Shown here in pieces: positions 58,921 through 64,000 of a DNA stretch of 64,000 nt. The DNA comes from Phocoena phocoena (lineage: Eukaryota > Chordata > Mammalia > Artiodactyla > Phocoenidae). The stretch is from contig NC_089232.1 of the NCBI RefSeq assembly GCF_963924675.1, forward strand, positions 37,219,312-37,283,311, written 5' to 3'. The notes under the pieces are model-generated. The model did not search any database and was not told the DNA's origin. It saw nothing but the letters and a program-made list of their open reading frames with translations. The stretch's first letter is position 1. Every line of letters begins with the position of its first letter. Both the position numbers and the translations under genes were made by a program.

Positions 58921-59433
58921 TTTGCTTATCTTACTGTGTTTGGGGTCTCCTTTTTGCAGGCTGCACGTTCGTAGTTCCCGTTGTTTTTGATGTCTGTCTC
59001 CAGTGGCTAAGGTTGTTTCAGTGGGTTGTGTAGGCTTCCTGGTGGAGGGGACTAGTGCCTGTGTTCTGGTGGATGAGGCTGGATCTTGTCTCTATAGTGG
59101 GCAGGTTCACGTCTGGTGGTGTGTTTTGGGGTGTCTGTGGCCTTATTATGATTTTAGGCAGCCTCTGTGCTAATGGGTGGGGTTGTGTTCCTGTTTTGCT
59201 AGTTGTTTGGCATAGGTTGTCCAGCACTGTGGCTTGCTGGTCGTTGAGTGAAGCTGGGTGCTGGTGTTAAGATGGAGGTCTCTGGGAGATTTTCACTGTT
59301 TAATATTATGTGGAGCTGGGAGGTCTCTTGTTGACCAGTGTCCTGAAGTTGGCTCTCCTACCTCAGAGGCAGAGCCCTGCCTCCTGGGCTGGAGCACGAA
59401 GAGCCTTTCATCCACACGGCTCAGAATAAAAGG

Positions 59434-59710
59434 GAGAAAAAGTAGAGAGAATTAGTAGAAGTATGAGGAAAGAAAGGAGGAAAGGAAGGAAGGAAGAAAG
59501 AAGCAAAGAAGGAAAGAAAGGAGGGAGGTTGGGAGGGAGGAAGGAAGGAGGGAAAGAAGGAGAAAATGTAGAGAGAATTAGTAGAAGTATGAGGAAAGAA
59601 AGAGGGAAAGGAGGAAAGGAAGGAAGGAAGAAAGAAGCAAAGAAGGAAAGAAAGGAGGGAGGAAGGAAGGAAGGAAGGAGGGAAAGAAGGAAAAAAGACA
59701 GGAAGAAAGA
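59434..59710 (+). repeat. GGAA-rich purine array, 126-bp duplicated unit
   Basis: GTAGAGAGAATTAGTAGAA occurs at 59,442 and again from 59,568, each followed by a long GGAA/GAAA purine tract. The unit is thus duplicated with a period of 126 bp. The open frame through it is only Lys/Arg/Glu/Gly low complexity. Confidence 0.92.
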
Positions 59711-60175
59711 AGATACAGTAAAAATAAAGTATAATATAGTTATTGTACTAAAACATATTTAGGAAAAAAAAAAGGGACGGATAGAACCCTAGGACAAATG
59801 TTGGAAGCAAAGCTATACAGAGAAAATCTTACACAGAAGCATACACATACACGTTCACAAAAAGAGGCAAAGGGGGAAAAATCATAAATCCTGCTCCCAG
59901 AGACCACCTTCTCAACCTGGGGTGATTCGCTGTCTAAAGGAGGGAAGGAAGGAAGGAAAGAAAGAAAGAACGAAGGTAAAGTACAATAAAGTTATTACAA
60001 TTAAAATTAATTATTAAGAAAAAAAAATTTTTTTTAAAAAACCATGGACGGATAGAGCCCTAGGACAAATGGTGGAAGCAAGAGTATACAGACAAGATCT
60101 CACACAGAAGCATACACGCACACATTCACAAAAAGAGGAAAAGGGAAAAAAAATCACAGATCTTGCTCTTAAATT
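59700..60175 (+). repeat. 271-bp tandem duplication in L1-D 5' UTR
   Basis: GGACGGATAGAACCCTAGGA at 59,775 recurs as GGACGGATAGAGCCCTAGGA at 60,046. The shared context runs from a GGAA tract and AAAGTAxAATAxAGTTATT to ACACAGAAGCATACAC and TTCACAAAAAGAGG. The two copies differ by scattered substitutions and indels. Confidence 0.9.
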
Positions 60176-61416
60176 CCAGCTCTTCAATTTGGGATCACTC
60201 CCTTTCTATTCAGGTATTCCACAGATGCAGGGCACATCAAGTTGATTGTGGAGCTTCAATCCGCCGCCTCCGCGGCTGCCGGGAGAGACCTCCCCCTCTC
60301 CTCCCTGCTCTCACAGCTCACAGGAGCTCAGCTTTGTACCCGGCCCTGCCCCTGCGCGCAGGTCGCTGGAGGGCGTCTGTTTTTTGCTCAGACAGGACGG
60401 GGTTAAAGGAGCCGCTGATTCGGGAGCTCCGGCTCACTCAGGCCGGGGGATGGGGGAAGGAGGGGCACTGCGTGCGGGGCGGGCCTGCGGCGGCAGAGGC
60501 GGCATGATGCTGCGGCAGAGGCCGGCGTGACGTTGCACCAGCCTGAGACCCGCCGTGCGTACTCCCGGGGAAGTTGTCCCTGGATCCCGGGAACCTGGCA
60601 GAGGCGGCCTGCGCAGGCTCCGCAGAAGAGGGGCGCGGAGAGTGACCTGTGCTCGCACACAGCCCCCCTGGTGGCGGCAGCAGCAGCCCCAGCATCTCCC
60701 GCCCTTCTCTGGGGTCCGCGGTTTTAGCCACGGCTCGCGCCCGTCTCTGGAGTTCCTTTAAGCAGCGCTCTTAAACCCATCTCCTCGCACACCAGGAAAC
60801 AAAGAGGGAAGAAAAAGTCTCTTGCCTCTTCGCCGGTGCAGGCTTTTCCCCGAACTCCCTCCCGGCTAGTCGTGGCGCACCAACCCCTTCAGGCTATGTT
60901 CAAGCCGCCAACCCCAGTCCTCTCCCTGCGCTCCGTCCAAAACCGAAACCCGAGCCTCAGCTCGCAGCCCCGCCCGCCCCGGTGGGTGAGCAAACAAGCC
61001 TCTCGGGTTGGTGAGTGCCGGTCGGCACCGATCGTCTGTGCAGGAATCTCCCCGCTTTGCTCTCCGCACCCGTCGCTGTGCACTGCTCCGCGGCTCCGAA
61101 GCTCCCCCCTCCGCCTCCCGCAGTCTCCGCCCGCGGAGGGGCTTCCTAGTGTGCGGAAACTTTTCCTCCTTCACAGCTCCCTCCCACTGGTGCAGGTGCC
61201 GTCCTTATTCTTTTGTCTCTGTTTTTTCTTTTTTTCTTTTGCCCTACCCAGGTACGTGGGGAGTTTCTTGCCTTTTGGGAGCTCTGAGGTCTTCTGCCAG
61301 CCTTCAGTAGGTGTTCTGTAGGAGTTGTTCCACGTGTAGATGTATTTCTGGTGTATCCGTGAGGAGGAAGGCGATCTCCACGTCTTACTCTTCCGCCATC
61401 TTCCCCCGTCCCCCCC

Positions 61417-61430
61417 GGGAGTGATTTCTT
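61417..61430. repeat. Target-site duplication of L1-D, right copy
   Basis: GGGAGTGATTTCTT, identical to 53,779-53,792. L1-C ORF2 continues directly after it. Confidence 0.96.
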
Positions 61431-63394
61431 AATTTCTCTTTTGATTTTTCATTGTTAGTGTATAGGAATGCAAGAGATTTCTGTGCATTAATTTTGTATC
61501 CTGCTACTTTACCAAATTCATTGATGAGCTCTAGTAGTTTCTGGTAACATATTTAGGATTCTCTATGTATAGTATCATGTCATCTGCAAACAGTGACAGC
61601 TTTACTTCTTCTTTTCTGATTTGGATTCCTTCTATTTCTTTTTCTTCTCTGACTGCCACAGCTAAAACTTCCAAAGCTATATTGAATAATAGTGGTGAGA
61701 GTGGGAACCCTTGTCTTGTTCCTGATCTTAGAGGAAATGGTTTCAGTTTTTCACCATTGAGAATAATGTTGGCTGTGGGTTTGTTGTATATGGCCCTTTA
61801 TTATGTTGAGGTAGGTTCCCTCTTTGCCCACTTTCTGGAGAGTTTTTATCATAAATCGGTGTTGAATTTTGTCAAAAGCTTTTTCTGCATCTACTGAGAT
61901 TATCATATAGCTTTTATTCTTCAATTTGTTAATATGGTGTATCACATTGATCTGGTTATATTGAAGAATCCCTGCATTCCTGGGATAAACCCCACTTGAT
62001 CATGGTGTATGATCCTTTTAATGTGTTGTTGGATTCTGCTTGCTAGTATTCTGTTGAGGATTTTTTCATCTACATTCATCAGTGATACTGGCCTGTAGTT
62101 TCCTTTTTTGTGTGACATCTGGCTTTGGTATCAGGGTGATGGTGGCCTCGTAGAATTAATTTGGGAGTATTCCTCCCTCTGCCATATTTTGGAAGAGTTT
62201 GAGAAGGATAGGTGTTAGCTCTTCTCTAAATGTTTGATAGATAGAATCCCCATGTGAAGTCATCTGGTCCTGGACTTCTGTTTGTTGGAAGACTTTTAAT
62301 CACAGTTTCAGTTTCAGTGTTTGTGATTGATCTGTTCATATTTTCTATTTCTTCCTGGTTCAGTCTTGGAAGGCTGTACTTTTCTAAGAATTTGTGCATT
62401 TCTTTCAGCTTGTCCATTTTATTGGCAGAGTTGCTTGTAGCAGTCTCTTATGATCCTTTGTATTTCTGTGGTGTTGGTAGTAACTTCTCCTTTTTCATTT
62501 TGAATTCTATTGATTTGAGCCCTCTTCCTTTTTTTCTTGATGCATCTGGCCAGAGGTTTATCAATTTTGTCTATCTCTTCAAAGAACTGGCTTTTAGTGT
62601 CATTGATCTTCACTATTGTTTTATTCTTCTCTTTCATTTATTTCTGCTCTGATCATTATGATTTATTTTCTTCTACTAACTTTGGGTTTTGTTTGTTCTT
62701 ACTCCAGTTGTTTTAGGTGTAAGGTTAGGTGGTTTATTTGAGATTTTTCTTGCTTCCTTAAGTAAGATTATACTGCTATAAACTTCCATCTTAAATCTGC
62801 TTTTGGGGCTTCCCTGGTGGCGCAGTGGTTGAGAGTCCGCCTGCCGATGCAGGGGACACGGGTTCGTGCCCCGGTCCGGGAGGATCCCACGTGCCGCGGA
62901 GCGGCTGGGCCCGTGAGCCATGGCCGCTGAGCCTGCGCGTCCGGAGCCTCTGCCCCGCAACGGGAGAGGCCACAGCAGTGAGAGGCCCGTGTACCGCAAA
63001 AAAAAAAAAAAAAAAAATCTGCTTTTGCTGCATTCTACAGGTTTTGAATTGTTGTATTTTCATTGTCATTTGTCACTAGGTATTTTTAAATTTCCTCTTT
63101 GATTTCTTCAATTATCCACTGGTTGTTTAGTAACATATTGTTTAGCCTCCCCGAGTTTGTGGTTTTTAGAGTTTTTTTTCCCTGTAATTGATTTCTAACC
63201 TCATAGAGTTGTGGCCAGAAAAGGTTGCTATGATTTCAGTTTTCTTAAACTTACCAAGGCTTGATTTGTGGCCCAAGATATGATCTATCCTGGAGAATGT
63301 TCCATGTGCACTTGAGAAGAATGTATTCTGGTGCTTTTGGATAGAATGTTCTATAAGTATCAGTTAAGTCCATCTGGTCTAATGTGTCATTTAA
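61431..63394 (-). mobile_element. LINE-1 'L1-C' part 2, antisense (ORF2 RT and endonuclease)
   Basis: Continues L1-C toward its 5' side: RT core (CATGTCATCTGCAAACAGTG, GCATCTACTGAGATTATCAT), then the linker and endonuclease (TGGCCCAAGATATGATCTATC). Frames are broken by several indels. A young CHR SINE sits at 62,806-63,014, and L1-E cuts it at about 63,395 in TGTGTCATTTAAA. Its ORF1 and 5' end lie beyond the window. Confidence 0.93.
62806..63014 (+). mobile_element. CHR SINE, short GC-rich form, sense, very well preserved
   Basis: GGGCTTCCCTGGTGGCGCAG, GGTTCGTGCCCCGGTCCGGG, GTGAGCCATGGCCGCTGAGC, GCAACGGGAGAGGCCACAGC and an uninterrupted A-run. Exact 13-bp target duplication AAATCTGCTTTTG at 62,793-62,805 and 63,015-63,027. 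It keeps nearly all CpGs, so it is probably the youngest insertion here. Confidence 0.98.
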
Positions 63395-64000
63395 AAAAAA
63401 TTTTTTTTATATTGGAGCACATCTGATTAACAATGTGTTAGTTTCAGGTGTACAGCAAAGTGATTCAGTTATACATATAAATGTATCTATTCTTTTTCAA
63501 ATTCTTTTCCCATTTAGATTATTAAAAAATATTGAGCAGAGTTCCCTTTAGGTAGCTCTACAGTAGGTCCTTGTTGGTTATCTACTTCATACATAGTAGT
63601 GTGTACACGTCAATCCCAGACTCCCAATCTATCCCTCCCAGTAACCGTAAGTTTGTTCTCTAAGTCTGTGAGTCTGTTTCTCTTTTGTTGATAAGTTCAT
63701 TTGTATCTTAAGATTCTGCATATAAGCGATATCATATGATATTTGCCTTTCTCTTTCTGACTTACTTCACTCAGTATGATCATGTCTAGGTCCATCCATG
63801 TTGCTGCAAATGGCATTATTTTGTTCTTTTTTATAGCTGTGTAATATTCCATTTTATATATATACCACAACTTCTTTTTCCATTCTTCTGTCAATGGACA
63901 TTTAGGTTGCTTCCATGTCCTGGCTATAAATATTGCTACAATAAACATTGGGGTGCATGTATCTTTTAGAATTATTGTTTTCTCTGGATATATGCCCAGG
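63395..64000 (-). mobile_element. LINE-1 'L1-E', antisense, runs off the window
   Basis: A T-rich start, TTGGAGCACATCTGATTAACA, the 3' UTR (GTACAGCAAAGTGATTCAG, GTAGCTCTACAGTAGGTCC) and reverse-complement ORF2 C-terminus (TATAAGCGATATCATATGAT, CCATCCATGTTGCTGCAAATG, TATGCCCAGG at the edge). The visible ORF2 end is frame-broken. The left flank is L1-C. Confidence 0.93.

Larger units (their letters stand above)
53793..61416 (-). mobile_element. Full-length LINE-1 'L1-D', antisense (7.6 kb)
   Basis: Bounded by an exact 14-bp target duplication, so both ends are intact: T-run (poly(A)) at 53,793 and the 5' end at about 61,405-61,416. Order on the minus strand: 5' UTR 61,416-58,921, ORF1 58,920-58,129, short spacer, ORF2 58,027-54,300, 3' UTR to 53,793. 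A young copy by target-site identity and retained CpGs, but neither ORF is intact. Confidence 0.97.
58921..61416 (-). promoter_or_regulatory. L1-D 5' UTR and promoter, CpG-rich
   Basis: About 2.5 kb, transcribed right to left. The outermost 30 bases on the minus strand contain AAGATGGCGG (61,393-61,402), a YY1-type site where L1 promoters have theirs. From about 61,150 down to 60,240 the sequence is GC-rich with many CpGs (GCGGGGCGGGCCTGCGGCGG on +), a CpG island within an otherwise AT-rich window. Next come a duplicated module, the GGAA array and a part shared with L1-A beside ORF1. Retained CpGs suggest a recent insertion or escape from methylation. Confidence 0.82.

Noticed and set aside
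52756..58990. Plus-strand open frames of 110-180 codons across the L1 stack
   Set aside because: Antisense shadows of L1 ORF1 and ORF2, hydrophobic because ORF2 antisense is T-rich.
59463..59762. 99-codon open frame on + through the GGAA array
   Set aside because: Only Lys/Arg/Glu/Gly low complexity from a purine repeat inside the L1-D 5' UTR.
60163..61321. Overlapping open frames of 60-160 codons on both strands in the GC-rich block
   Set aside because: Few stops because the L1-D 5' UTR is GC-rich; no domain, and the strand-symmetric openness argues against coding. The CpG island is an L1 promoter, not a host gene promoter.

Overview
The window is nuclear DNA of a placental mammal, and almost certainly a cetacean. 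The main evidence is sixteen copies of the tRNA-derived CHR SINE family. Its head reads GGCTTCCCTGGTGGCGCAGT and its body contains GGGATCTTCCCGGACCGGGG on the other strand. CHR elements occur in whales, hippos and ruminants. The short GC-rich subtype seen here is typical of whales, and I saw no BovB or ruminant-specific SINE. MIR, L2, MLT1 (MaLR LTR), Tigger and hAT fossils confirm a eutherian background. The sequence is AT-rich and very dense in LINE-1. No complete host gene is visible.

Layout. 1-13,130: old sequence with MIR, L2, hAT and Tigger1 fossils, several decayed L1 copies on both strands, and one long ancient L1 (7,816-10,648) cut by a Tigger1 deletion derivative. 13,131-19,815: an ancient sense L1 broken up by MLT1 LTRs, CHR SINEs and a later antisense L1; an MLT1 here itself carries a SINE. 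19,816-32,800: mostly unique AT-rich DNA with single SINEs, a hAT element split by a twin-primed L1, an L2, MIRs, another ancient L1 (29,370-30,485), and the one credible host coding piece, a 103-nt internal exon candidate at 27,301-27,403 on the + strand. 32,818-39,138: a long antisense L1 (L1-A) with a complex 5' UTR and three SINEs, lacking the 3' half of ORF2. 39,580-42,098: older antisense L1. 42,099-51,770: mostly unique DNA with MIRs, a hAT MITE, short SINEs and an old antisense L1. 51,771-64,000: a stack of antisense L1s. L1-F is cut by L1-C, and L1-C is cut by a full-length L1-D (53,793-61,416, exact 14-bp target duplication), by a young CHR SINE and by L1-E.

Function. If the exon is real, the window is mainly intron of a large + strand gene that I could not name. 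The L1 reading frames are all broken. The most informative biology is in LINE-1 structure: a GC/CpG-rich L1 promoter with a YY1-like motif at its 5' end, exchange of the middle of the 5' UTR between two L1 copies that share both ends, tandem repeats of about 70, 126 and 271 bp inside those 5' UTRs, a clean twin-priming inversion, and repeated CA microsatellite growth at one fixed position of L1.

Repeat family names come from recognising consensus-like sequence without a database, so family level is firmer than subfamily, and boundaries not fixed by a target-site duplication may be off by tens of bases.
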